Shown here piece after piece: positions 1 through 11,343 of a DNA stretch of 64,000 bases (position 1 is its first letter; each line of letters begins with the position of its first letter). Below the pieces are notes generated by a model. It had not been told where the DNA came from and did no database searches. It was given only the letters and a program-made list of their open reading frames with translations. The stretch is from Myxococcales bacterium SG8_38 (GTDB taxonomy: Bacteria; Myxococcota_A; Polyangia; Polyangiales; Houyiibacteriaceae): positions 17,316 through 81,315 of the forward strand of contig LJTN01000007.1 in assembly GCA_001303415.1 (NCBI GenBank), read 5' to 3'. A program made the position numbers and the translations under genes.

Positions 1-860
1 ATCTCCGCCAACCGCTGTCCGTAGTACAGATAGCTCACGCTCCCGATCGGAAGGAACGACGCGAACAGCCGTGAAAGCAGCACGTTGAGCTGATAGACCC
101 CGAGCCCCGCCAGCAGCGGAATCATGAGCCGGGCGCACTTTCGTACGTAGGGGTCGTCGAAGCCGAGCTTGGGACGAACGACGAGGCCCTCTTTGGCCAA
201 CGACGGAAGCTGCGCGACGAGCTGAAGCGCTCCGCCGAGTAGCGCCCCCCAGGCGAGCGCAAAAATGGCGGTCCAACCGAGGGTGTGCATGACCGGAGCG
301 AGAAGGAGTGCCGCCCCGATGAGGGCGACGTTCAGGAGCCCGGGGGCAAAGGAAGGCGCGGCGAACCGCTTGCTCGCATAGAGCGCTCCCATGATCAGGG
401 CCGAGAGCCCCATCAAGAAGATGTAGGGAAAGAGCAGACGGGTGAGCGCGACGGTGGTGCCAAACAGGGTTTCGTCGCGTTGAAAGCCCCAGGCGTATCC
501 CTTGACGATCCAGGGAGCGCCCACGATACCGAGGACCGTCACGCCTAGCAGCACGACAATCATCACCCCGGTTAGACCGCGGTAGAATATTTCGGCGCGC
601 GCTCTGCCCTCGCGCTCCCGAACCTCGGTGAACACCGGGACGAACGCTGCAGAGACGGCTCCCTCCCCGAGAAGCACACGCAAGGCGTTGGGAATCGTGA
701 ACGCCAGCCAGAAGGCGTCGGTTGCCGCCAGCGCGAATACGGCGGCGATGACGGCATCCCGAACCGCGCCGAGCACACGTGAGGACAGGGTGCCCGCGGC
801 CACCATGCCCGCGCGACGGACGATTTCGCCGTTGGTGGACTCAGATGGGTCGCTGGACAT
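1..860 (-). CDS. murJ: Lipid II flippase MurJ (MviN family), 3'-truncated by window start
   Basis: Reverse-strand translation from ATG at 860: MSSDPSESTNGEIVRRAGMVAAGTLSSRVLGAVRDAVIAAVFALAATDAFWLAFTIPNALRVLLGEGAVSAAFVPVF, typical MurJ N-terminus; runs off the window. Confidence 0.87.
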   Translation of the reverse strand, partial: MSSDPSESTNGEIVRRAGMVAAGTLSSRVLGAVRDAVIAAVFALAATDAFWLAFTIPNALRVLLGEGAVSAAFVPVFTEVREREGRARAEIFYRGLTGVMIVVLLGVTVLGIVGAPWIVKGYAWGFQRDETLFGTTVALTRLLFPYIFLMGLSALIMGALYASKRFAAPSFAPGLLNVALIGAALLLAPVMHTLGWTAIFALAWGALLGGALQLVAQLPSLAKEGLVVRPKLGFDDPYVRKCARLMIPLLAGLGVYQLNVLLSRLFASFLPIGSVSYLYYGQRLAE

Positions 861-911
861 CGGCGGAAGGATGCGCATGGGGCGCCGGTCCCGGCAAGAA
901 AGCCGGGCCGA

Positions 912-1769
912 TCAGCTGGCGCTCAGGAGACCTTGCAACTGCGCGATCTCGACGGCGTAAGAAGCGCCGCAATAGTCGCAGCCGATGCTGAGCGGGTCGC
1001 CTTCGTCGACCAGCTCCTGGATTTCCGAGCGGTCGAGCATGGTCAACGCAGTCATCACGCGAAGCTGGCTGCAGTGACAGCCGAAGCGAATGTCGCTGCT
1101 GTGCAGCCAAGTGAAGGGCATGCCTTCGAAGATCTGCTCGATTAGCCGTGTCGGGGAGGCGTCGGAGCCTTGCAGACGCTCCCGAATCTCCCTGAAGCTT
1201 TCGAGGCGCTTCGTCATGGTTTCGAGCGCGGCCTCGGCTTCGGATGCCTCCGGCAGGAGCTGCACCACGAAACCTCCGACGGCTGGGTTCGCGTCCTCGA
1301 CTGCGGACCCAAGCGAGATCATCGATATGATTTGCTCCGATAGCTGCATGTAACGCATGAAGGCTTCCGAGAGATTCCCGCCTTCCGGAACCTCCACGAT
1401 GCCCCGGTGAAGATCGGAGCTCGGAAGGGTCCGCATCATCTCGAGCGTGGCCCGGTCATGACGCATGTCGGGGGCGTCTCCGGTGGGAGACTGGAGCAGC
1501 CCGCGGCTCCATCCATCCGGATGCGAGTCGGCAATCAGCTGTCCCGCGCCACCTTCGAATCGGACGATGCACTGCACGCGCAACGAGGGCGCCATGGTCT
1601 CCCGGTAGAGCACGGCCGCGGTGAGCAAGTCTGCCATGTCGCGGGCGATGTCTCCCGAGAGCTTCTGCGCGTCGATGACGGCGCGCGCCGTATCGGTGGT
1701 CCTGGCCGCCACGATGCGAAAAGCGCCGTCATTGGTCATCGCACGCATGACCGAGTCGGTTTCAGGCAT
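912..1769 (-). CDS. hslO: Redox-regulated chaperone Hsp33
   Basis: C-terminal zinc motif CHC...CDYC (RFGCHCSQLRV...LSIGCDYCGASYAVE) and Hsp33-like body; start at MPETDS preferred over the ORF start. Confidence 0.9.
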   Translation of the reverse strand: MPETDSVMRAMTNDGAFRIVAARTTDTARAVIDAQKLSGDIARDMADLLTAAVLYRETMAPSLRVQCIVRFEGGAGQLIADSHPDGWSRGLLQSPTGDAPDMRHDRATLEMMRTLPSSDLHRGIVEVPEGGNLSEAFMRYMQLSEQIISMISLGSAVEDANPAVGGFVVQLLPEASEAEAALETMTKRLESFREIRERLQGSDASPTRLIEQIFEGMPFTWLHSSDIRFGCHCSQLRVMTALTMLDRSEIQELVDEGDPLSIGCDYCGASYAVEIAQLQGLLSAS

Positions 1770-1838
1770 GTTTCTTTTTAGAGCGCATTGGCGATCCGTC
1801 TGCAAGCGCTAGTCTTGGGGCCGGAGCAGGAAATGACA

Positions 1839-2864
1839 ATGCATCAGATTGTGCTCATTCCGGGTGACGGCATCGGCCCGGAGGTGGCTGCGGCCACGAC
1901 CCGCGTGCTGGCAGCCGCTCGAGCGCCCGTGGAATGGGTGATTCGGCACGCTGGCGTCGCTGCGCTCGAGAGCGAGGGCGAGGTGCTTCCCGAACGGACG
2001 CTCGAGGCAATTCGGGAACGGGGCATCGCGCTCAAGGGTCCATGCACGACGCCCGTGGGCGAAGGTTTCAGCTCGGTCAACGTCCAGCTGCGCAAGCGGC
2101 TCGATCTGTACGCTGCCGTGCGTCCGGTCCGCAACCTCCCGAGCGTACGAACGCGCTACGAGGGCGTGGACCTAGTGGTGATCCGGGAAAACACCGAAGG
2201 CCTGTACAGCGGCATCGAAAACGAGGTGACCAAAGGCGTCGTGACGAGCCTCAAGGTAGCCACGGAGTATGCGTCTTCGCGCATCGCCCGCTGGGCGTTT
2301 CGGTACGCCCGCGAACGAGGTCGAAAGAAGGTTACCTTGATGCACAAGGCCAACATCATGAAGTTGACCGACGGGATGCTGATCCGGTGCGCGCGGGCCG
2401 TTCGCGACAAAGAGGGCTTCACGGACGTAGGTTACGAGGAGGTGATCATCGACGCGGGCTGCATGCGGCTCGTGCAGGACCCCACGCAATTCGACGTCTT
2501 GTTGCTCGAAAATCTCTATGGAGACGTGCTGAGCGATCTCTGCGCCGGCTTCGTGGGCGGCCTCGGGGTGATTCCGGGCGCCAACATCGGCGACGACTAT
2601 GCCGTCTTCGAGGCCGTACACGGCTCTGCGCCGGACATCGCAGGCAAGGACGTGGCCAATCCCCTCGCCCTGCTGATGTCGGCGGTGATGATGCTCAACC
2701 ACATCGCCGATGCGCGCGGCGATGACAGCTGCCGTGCCAGCGCCTCCCGAATTCGCGAGGCGTACAACCGCGCGTTGTCCGACGGTCAGAAGACCCGCGA
2801 CCTCGGGGGCACGCTCGGCACGGATGCCTTTGCCACGGCGGTCATCGACAGGCTTGCCCGTTAG
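1839..2864 (+). CDS. NAD-dependent isocitrate/isopropylmalate dehydrogenase family, most like NAD-IDH
   Basis: MHQIVLIPGDGIGPEV...LYAAVRPVRNLPSVRTRYEGVDLVVIRENTEGLYSGIE...DVLLLENLYGDVLSDLCAGFVGGLG...FEAVHGSAPDIAGK. Confidence 0.88.
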   Translation: MHQIVLIPGDGIGPEVAAATTRVLAAARAPVEWVIRHAGVAALESEGEVLPERTLEAIRERGIALKGPCTTPVGEGFSSVNVQLRKRLDLYAAVRPVRNLPSVRTRYEGVDLVVIRENTEGLYSGIENEVTKGVVTSLKVATEYASSRIARWAFRYARERGRKKVTLMHKANIMKLTDGMLIRCARAVRDKEGFTDVGYEEVIIDAGCMRLVQDPTQFDVLLLENLYGDVLSDLCAGFVGGLGVIPGANIGDDYAVFEAVHGSAPDIAGKDVANPLALLMSAVMMLNHIADARGDDSCRASASRIREAYNRALSDGQKTRDLGGTLGTDAFATAVIDRLAR

Positions 2865-5437
2865 TCGTCGTTCCGCACCGGGCCGCTTCCGCCGGCGACT
2901 CGAAGAAGCGGCGGCAGGACCACCAGGGTGGCGATCAGACAGCCCCCAAAGGTGACGGCAAACAGCTCTCCGAAGATTCGCACGGGAACGAAGGAGCTTG
3001 CCAGCAACACCCCGAATCCAGCCATCAGCGTGAGACAAGAAATGACGATGGCGCGGCCGGTGCTCCGCATGGCTCGCACCAACGATGCTTCGCGCCCGAT
3101 CCCCGTGCGCATCTCCTCGCGAAAGCGCGCCAGCACGTGAATTGTCGCATTGACCGCGAGGCCGAGGCTGACGGAAAAAATGATGACCGTGGACACGTTT
3201 AGAGGGATTTCGCGCCACACCATGTAGGCCATTGTGGCCACCAGGGGAATCAGGTTGGGCGGAATGCTCAGCAGACCAAACCGAACGCTGCGGAAGAAGA
3301 AGGCCAGCAACAGGAAGATAACGACCACTGCGAGGAGCAGGCTTCCGGTCAGGTCGCTCACCACGGCGACTTGCCCCAAGGAGCCCGTGTACGCCTCTCC
3401 TGTAAACGAAACCCGCACGGTCTTGTCGCTGCCGAGCTCCGTCTCGATTTCTCGCTTCAGGTCGTCGATAAAGCGCAGCGTCGCCTTGGCCCCTATGTCG
3501 CGCAGCTTGAACTGAATTCGGGCCTTCGTTCCGTCTACGGTCAGCCAGTCACTCAAAGGGCTGGAATCGCGCTGGCTCATCATCGTAACCAGGCCCTTGA
3601 CCTGCTTCATGCTCTTGAAGCTTTCTGCGCGAACGCCGGGATCGCCGCTGAGAAGCGCGTAGGATTCCCGCAACATGTCGGCGTAGCTGAGTGAGCGGAT
3701 GATCTCCGGACGCAGTGCCGCCCAGTTACGGATCCTCTGAATGGTTTCGATCATCTCGGGCTGCATGAGATGATCCGGGTCGCTGCTCGCCAGGACGACC
3801 TCGAGCGGCCGGACCCCTCCGAGCTTCTCCTCGATCAGAAGGGTGGTCGTATACACCGGGTCGTCTTCATCGAACTGATCCAGCAGGGCATGATCGACCG
3901 TGATCTTGCTCGCCACGTAGATCGCACCCCCGGTGACCAATGCCGTCGCCACGAGCACGGCCCAGCGCCAGCGCAGGAGCTTCGCCGTGAAGGTGGTCGT
4001 CACGCTGCTGAACATGCTCGTCCGCTCTTTGCGGACCATCTCGTGCTTCGGTGGGGTCACCCAGGTCAGAACCGCCGGAATGAAGATGATGATGACGAGA
4101 TACGAAAACATCACTCCGAGCCCGGCGGTCAGACCGAAGTGACGCAGCATGACGGTCTTCGAAACGACGAGCGAAATCAGGCCGGCCGCCGTGGTCGACG
4201 AGGTGAGCAGGCATGCTATCGCGATTGCGCTGATCGTGCGGCGCCCAGCGGCCCTGTGGTCGCCGGCTTCGTCGTCGAGGTACACCTCGTCGCGGTAGCG
4301 CTGGATCAGATGGGTCGCGTCGCTCATGACCATGATGACCAGCAAGGGTACAATCACGTTGTTGAGGATGTTCATGGGCTCGCCGACCAATCCCATTCCG
4401 CCGACAGTGACCAAGGCGGTGATGGCGACTCCGGCGAGCGGGAGCAGGACCCCCGGCACCCATCGGAACGACAGCATGAGCAGGACGACACAGACCAAAG
4501 CGCTGAGCGGGATCAGCCGTAGGTTGTCCTGGCGCATCTTGCTGACGATGACGCTGCGCAGATAGGGGAGGCCGCCCACGTGCACGTCGATGCCCTCTTG
4601 CTCGAGCCGGCTCAAGTCCGCGCGCAGCTCCTCCATGGCCGCCAGCATCTCGCGCGGATCGAGCTCCTTGAGCTGGAGGGCGATGCCCGCCACGCTGTGG
4701 TCTTCGTCGATCAACCTGCCGACGAGCAGCGGGTTGTCCTTGACCGCATCGATCAGCTCGGCCGCATCTTCCTTGGTGACCGTGGCACCGTTCACGATGG
4801 GCCCGGTCTTGAGCTCTGCCGAGAGAGCGGGTCCGGCCTTGGCTATGCCTCCGGGGAACCGATCGGGATCGCTTTCGATGATGTCGAGCAACGCGTTGAA
4901 CGCATCGTCCTCGAGATCGCCCTGCACATCCGCTTCTTCGTCCAAGGCATCCAGATCATCGAGATCGTCCAGGTCATCGAGGTCCCCTTCGTCGCCAACG
5001 TCACCGACTTCCTCGAGCCCCTCCAAATCGTCCTCGCCCGGGCCGCCGGCCTCTTCATCGGTGACTGCCCGGACGCGACGGGGGATGTTCAGCGTGGTGA
5101 TGCTCGCAACCTTGTCCACCCAAGGCTTGCCCTCAAATCCCAAAGAGATGTCGTGGATCTGTTGCAGCGTTTCCACGGACAGGACGTCATCGGACTCGAC
5201 CAGAATCAGCACGGCTTCACGCCGCTTGCCAAACCACTCCTCGAACCGCTTCTGGATGAGGGCGTACTCCTCGCCCTCGAACGAGGACAGAAGGCTTTCC
5301 GGCGCGGGATCGGCGGTGAGCTTCGGTATCTGCGTCGTGAAGGCCACCGTCACCAAGACCGAAACCCAGACCACGAGCCTTCGGCGCTCCGTCACGAGGT
5401 TGGCGAGCCAATTCAACGTTTGCTGGCGTCGGGACAC
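2861..5437 (-). CDS. MMPL/RND family transporter (858 aa) with an acidic low-complexity insert
   Basis: Two RND-like TM blocks (PLLVIMVMSDATHLIQRYRDEV; SVSLGLAVNATIHVLARFREEM) and large periplasmic loops. Confidence 0.88.
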   Translation of the reverse strand: MSRRQQTLNWLANLVTERRRLVVWVSVLVTVAFTTQIPKLTADPAPESLLSSFEGEEYALIQKRFEEWFGKRREAVLILVESDDVLSVETLQQIHDISLGFEGKPWVDKVASITTLNIPRRVRAVTDEEAGGPGEDDLEGLEEVGDVGDEGDLDDLDDLDDLDALDEEADVQGDLEDDAFNALLDIIESDPDRFPGGIAKAGPALSAELKTGPIVNGATVTKEDAAELIDAVKDNPLLVGRLIDEDHSVAGIALQLKELDPREMLAAMEELRADLSRLEQEGIDVHVGGLPYLRSVIVSKMRQDNLRLIPLSALVCVVLLMLSFRWVPGVLLPLAGVAITALVTVGGMGLVGEPMNILNNVIVPLLVIMVMSDATHLIQRYRDEVYLDDEAGDHRAAGRRTISAIAIACLLTSSTTAAGLISLVVSKTVMLRHFGLTAGLGVMFSYLVIIIFIPAVLTWVTPPKHEMVRKERTSMFSSVTTTFTAKLLRWRWAVLVATALVTGGAIYVASKITVDHALLDQFDEDDPVYTTTLLIEEKLGGVRPLEVVLASSDPDHLMQPEMIETIQRIRNWAALRPEIIRSLSYADMLRESYALLSGDPGVRAESFKSMKQVKGLVTMMSQRDSSPLSDWLTVDGTKARIQFKLRDIGAKATLRFIDDLKREIETELGSDKTVRVSFTGEAYTGSLGQVAVVSDLTGSLLLAVVVIFLLLAFFFRSVRFGLLSIPPNLIPLVATMAYMVWREIPLNVSTVIIFSVSLGLAVNATIHVLARFREEMRTGIGREASLVRAMRSTGRAIVISCLTLMAGFGVLLASSFVPVRIFGELFAVTFGGCLIATLVVLPPLLRVAGGSGPVRNDD

Positions 5438-5487
5438 GAGCCTCTATGCCTGTTGGGTCCGGGGGCCGCAAGCCTCTGGCCACCGGC

Positions 5488-5516
5488 TTGACAGCCCTCA
5501 ATCACAGGGCTAACAC
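5488..5516 (+). promoter_or_regulatory. Candidate sigma70-type promoter of rpsT (TTGACA-N17-TAACAC)
   Basis: TTGACA at 5488-5493, 17-nt spacer gccctcaatcacagggc, TAACAC at 5511-5516, 27 nt upstream of the rpsT start. Confidence 0.6.
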
Positions 5517-5543
5517 CCGCGTCCCCACGGGAAGGATATCAGA

Positions 5544-5810
5544 GTGGCCAACCACGCTTCAGCAAAAAAGCGAGCCCGCCAGACGGTGAAGCGCACTGCC
5601 CGTAACCGGCACATCCGGACCGGCGTGCGGACGAGCGTGAAGCGCGTTCGCGCCGCCGTCGAGGCAGGCAACGCCGACGCGGCGAAAAGGGCGCTCCTCG
5701 AAGCCGTGAGCCGTATCGACGGCGCGGTTGCGAAGGGCATCTACCACCGCAAGACCGGCTCGCGATACATCTCCAGGCTGACCCACCAGGTCAACGCGCT
5801 CCAGGGCTGA
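5544..5810 (+). CDS. rpsT: 30S ribosomal protein S20
   Basis: MANHASAKKRARQTVKRTARNRHIRTGVRTSVKRVRAAVEAG...GIYHRKTGSRYISRLTHQVNAL. Confidence 0.97.
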   Translation: MANHASAKKRARQTVKRTARNRHIRTGVRTSVKRVRAAVEAGNADAAKRALLEAVSRIDGAVAKGIYHRKTGSRYISRLTHQVNALQG

Positions 5811-5827
5811 GCGCCGCTCTACCGGCG

Positions 5828-6832
5828 CTACTGGCGCTGGTCTGCGCAGAGCTCGAGGACGGCTTCTTGGACGATTACGTCCGGGGGGCGCTTGCTGCTC
5901 TTGAGGGCGCGGTCGGTTTCGGCGATGAGCGCGAACGCCTTTCCCAGGCTGTCGGCGGTGAAGCGCCGTGCGGACTCGGTCAAGTCACCCGCTTTGAAAG
6001 GTGGCGCACCCGCTCGTTTGGCGGCCTCTTGCGGGCGCAGCCCATCCGAGAGCGCCTCGCGCATCCGCGCCACGATGCGGAGCTGACGCGCCACCATCGC
6101 GAGCAAACGGAGCGGCGGCTCGCGGTCGTCGAGCAGGGACTGTGCTGCCGCGACGCCCTTGCGGCGATCCTTGAGACCGATCGCGTCGACAAGGCTCCAG
6201 ATCGACTCCACGCGAATCCGCGTGACGCACGTCGACACGGCGTCCGCGTCGATGCGCTGGCCCGGCCCGACGAACAAGGACAGCCGCTCGATCGCATCAT
6301 CGAGCGCCGCTAGATCGTCGCCCACGGCTTCGATGAGCGCCTCGATCGCTTGAGGCTCGATGTTGTGCTCGCGCGCGGCAGCTTCGGCTTGAACGAATTC
6401 ACGCAGCTCTCGACCGCGCAGCGGCTTGGTATCGACCAGATACCCTTGCTTCTTGGCGGTTTTGGCCAGCTTTTCGCGGCCGTCGAGCTTGCTCGCAGTG
6501 AGCACGAGACAGGTCGTATCGCTGGGATCGTCCAGATAATCGGCCAAGTGGCGCTGCTCGGCCGGCGTCATGCCATCCACGTGGCGCACCAGGACCAAGC
6601 GCATGTCGGCCATCATGGGAAGCGTCCGCGCAGCGGCGACTACGGTCGATGCCTCGAGGCCCTTCCCGTCGAACACCTCGATGTTGAAGTCGGGTGCGCC
6701 CATGGCGTCGACCGCTTTGCGCACGGCGTCGATCGCCCGCTCGATGAGCAGCCGTTCGCTTCCGACCAGAACGTAGACGGGATCGAGCGAGCCTTTTGCG
6801 GCCCTCTTGGTGACGTCACTCAGAGTTGGCAC
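5828..6832 (-). CDS. holA: DNA polymerase III subunit delta
   Basis: PVYVLVGSERLLIERAIDAVRKAV...LVLVRHVDGMTPAEQRHLADYLDDPSDTTCLVLTASKLDGREKLAKTAKK; HolA layout. Confidence 0.93.
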   Translation of the reverse strand: MPTLSDVTKRAAKGSLDPVYVLVGSERLLIERAIDAVRKAVDAMGAPDFNIEVFDGKGLEASTVVAAARTLPMMADMRLVLVRHVDGMTPAEQRHLADYLDDPSDTTCLVLTASKLDGREKLAKTAKKQGYLVDTKPLRGRELREFVQAEAAAREHNIEPQAIEALIEAVGDDLAALDDAIERLSLFVGPGQRIDADAVSTCVTRIRVESIWSLVDAIGLKDRRKGVAAAQSLLDDREPPLRLLAMVARQLRIVARMREALSDGLRPQEAAKRAGAPPFKAGDLTESARRFTADSLGKAFALIAETDRALKSSKRPPDVIVQEAVLELCADQRQ

Positions 6833-6835
6833 GAG

Positions 6836-7372
6836 TCAGCGGGCTTCGTCATCCGTGAAGGTGACTTCGCCGCTGTGTTGTACCCTGTCTCCGAGAATTT
6901 GAAAGCGGTAACGGCCGACTTCCTGGCGCCGCACCGTGACCACCATCTCCAGACGGCGGTTGGGCTCGAACTGAGGCCGTTTCAAGTGCAGCTTGTGCAC
7001 GATGGTTCGCTGCGTCCGGTCATTGACGAACACCGTCATGGCGGGCGCGATGAACTTCCGCTCGTCGGTTTGGATGTCGTAGAAGAGCACCTCGAACTCC
7101 GAATCGCCGACTGGGGCGTTGAAGTTGACCACCAAGGTAGCGCGCCATTGACGGTCCTCGATGGGGGCGTCCGTCGTTTCCTGTAGGCGAGTGGCTTTGT
7201 TTCCCTGCGCAAAACGGACGACACCCGACTCCGAAAGCGAGCGCGGAACGCCCTTTTGCGTCAGGAAGATACGGGCACGTAGGCCCGAGGCGGCACCGGC
7301 CTCCTGCCAGGGAGTCACCGACGAAACGACGGCGGCCAGCGCAGTTGCAGCGAATGCGATACGAAAGTTCAC
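6836..7372 (-). CDS. Hypothetical secreted protein (178 aa)
   Basis: N-terminal signal-like sequence MNFRIAFAATALAAVVSSVTPWQEAGAAS; beta-rich remainder; no family recognised. Confidence 0.7.
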   Translation of the reverse strand: MNFRIAFAATALAAVVSSVTPWQEAGAASGLRARIFLTQKGVPRSLSESGVVRFAQGNKATRLQETTDAPIEDRQWRATLVVNFNAPVGDSEFEVLFYDIQTDERKFIAPAMTVFVNDRTQRTIVHKLHLKRPQFEPNRRLEMVVTVRRQEVGRYRFQILGDRVQHSGEVTFTDDEAR

Positions 7373-7412
7373 GGCTTGCTCCTCGGTTGGGTTCCACGGA
7401 TCAAGCTAACAG

Positions 7413-7426
7413 CTGTAACTTTACAG
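7413..7426. promoter_or_regulatory. Palindromic candidate operator CTGTAA-CT-TTACAG in a divergent intergenic region
   Basis: Perfect 6-2-6 palindrome; partly overlapping second inverted repeat ACTTTA (7418-7423)/TAAAGT (7438-7443). Confidence 0.35.
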
Positions 7427-7542
7427 TGACAGGGTGATAAAGTACTCCAGTGTAGGATTTATGCCTACGCAGGAGCCGAGGTACGCCGAAAAGTTGTGCC
7501 CCACGGCGGCGACAGCTAACTCGGACGCAGGAACGGAGCTCG

Positions 7543-9984
<2,442 letters not shown>

Positions 9985-9988
9985 GGCC

Positions 9989-10786
9989 TCAACGTCTCAC
10001 CAGTCGTAGAATCTTCTCTGCGCTGCGCTTGGAAAGCCCTGCGGCGCGGGCGCACCGAACCACCGCGGGCAACACGGCATCGTAGGCGCTGAGGGCCCCC
10101 TCGTCGACGTCGCGCAAGGCTCTGCGGTGTGCTGCCACGGTCTCGGCCTCGCCTCGGGCGATTGGGCCGGTCAGCGCCTCGGGCACGCCGAGCCGCTCCA
10201 CGTTGTCGCCCACGGTGCGCAAGAGGCCTCCAATAGCACGCTCGGCGGCCCGCCGCTCGAATCCCAAACGCGTCAGCACGCGCACCGATGCGAACGCGAG
10301 CGCCGCGGCACCGTTGGCCGCCAGCGCTGCGGCCGCATGGTACGAAGGGTCGCCCGTCCTCGCCACGACGGCTCGCGCTCCGCACGCGGAGGCGATCTGA
10401 CGGCCGGCGGCGATTGCACTGCGCTCGCCCTGGACGGTGAAGGTGGTGCCCTCGAGGGAGGGATGACTCCGCGCGTTAGGAAACGACACCAACGGATGCA
10501 TGACGCCGACCGAGGCACCTCGGACCTTGCATGCGTCGAGCTCCTCGGTGCCGCGTGCGCCCGCGCAGTGGAGAACGCAGACCCCCGGCGTCAGGTTCGG
10601 CGCGATCGAAATGGCGGTGGTTTGGATGGCATCGTCTGGGACCGCGAGGACGATCACATCGGCGGCTCGTTCCCGAGAAGGTTGAGGGCGGCGCCCGCCG
10701 GTCGTGACCCGATGCCGGCCGCTCGACCGCAGAGAACGCCCGAGCGCGCTTCCCACCCCGCCGCGCCCGATGATGTGGACGTTCAT
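9989..10786 (-). CDS. DUF2520 / Rossmann-like oxidoreductase-type protein
   Basis: MNVHIIGRGGVGSALGRSLRSSGRHRV...VIVLAVPDDAI...GVCVLHCAGARGTEELDACKVRGASVGVMHPLVSFP. Confidence 0.82.
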   Translation of the reverse strand: MNVHIIGRGGVGSALGRSLRSSGRHRVTTGGRRPQPSRERAADVIVLAVPDDAIQTTAISIAPNLTPGVCVLHCAGARGTEELDACKVRGASVGVMHPLVSFPNARSHPSLEGTTFTVQGERSAIAAGRQIASACGARAVVARTGDPSYHAAAALAANGAAALAFASVRVLTRLGFERRAAERAIGGLLRTVGDNVERLGVPEALTGPIARGEAETVAAHRRALRDVDEGALSAYDAVLPAVVRCARAAGLSKRSAEKILRLVRR

Positions 10787-11343
10787 TTCTCGTCCAAATA
10801 GAGGTGGTGGGCCCGAATGTGATCGATGACGGTCCGAGGGACGACACCGGAGACGTCGCCCGCGTAATGGAGGCCGCGCCGTATGTCGGTGGAATTGACG
10901 TTCGGGATGGAGATGGGACAGCCCTCGGGGACTGGATAGCCCTGGCGGCCGATCACGAGAGGCGGGGCGATTTTCACTACCTCCTCCCAGCGGTGCCAGC
11001 GATCCGTGCTAGCGAGGACATCGGCGCCGATCAAGAGGCGAAAGGCCGCATCCGGGTGCTCCGCTTCCAGCTTTTCGAGCGTCGCCAGCGTTCGACTGGT
11101 CCCACCGAGACGGCGCTCGACATCCGAAACTTCGACCCTCCGAAACGGCGCGAAGGCGAGCTCGCACATCGCCATGCGCTCCTCGAACGATGCGCCATGC
11201 TCTTTGTCGAAGGCATGCTTCCAGGTGGGAATCACCCAGACCTCGTCGACATCGGCTGCCGACAGCGTCCACGCCACCGAGAGCACGTGCCCGATGTGAG
11301 GCGGATCGAAGCTTCCTCCGTAGACCGCGACCCGTCGCGTCAC
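10783..11343 (-). CDS. nadD: Nicotinate-nucleotide adenylyltransferase
   Basis: VTRRVAVYGGSFDPPHIGHVLSV...VWVIPTWKHAFDKE...LLIGADVLASTDRWHRWEEV...NVNSTDIRRGL; GTG start overlaps the upstream stop (GTGA). Confidence 0.93.
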   Translation of the reverse strand: MTRRVAVYGGSFDPPHIGHVLSVAWTLSAADVDEVWVIPTWKHAFDKEHGASFEERMAMCELAFAPFRRVEVSDVERRLGGTSRTLATLEKLEAEHPDAAFRLLIGADVLASTDRWHRWEEVVKIAPPLVIGRQGYPVPEGCPISIPNVNSTDIRRGLHYAGDVSGVVPRTVIDHIRAHHLYLDEK

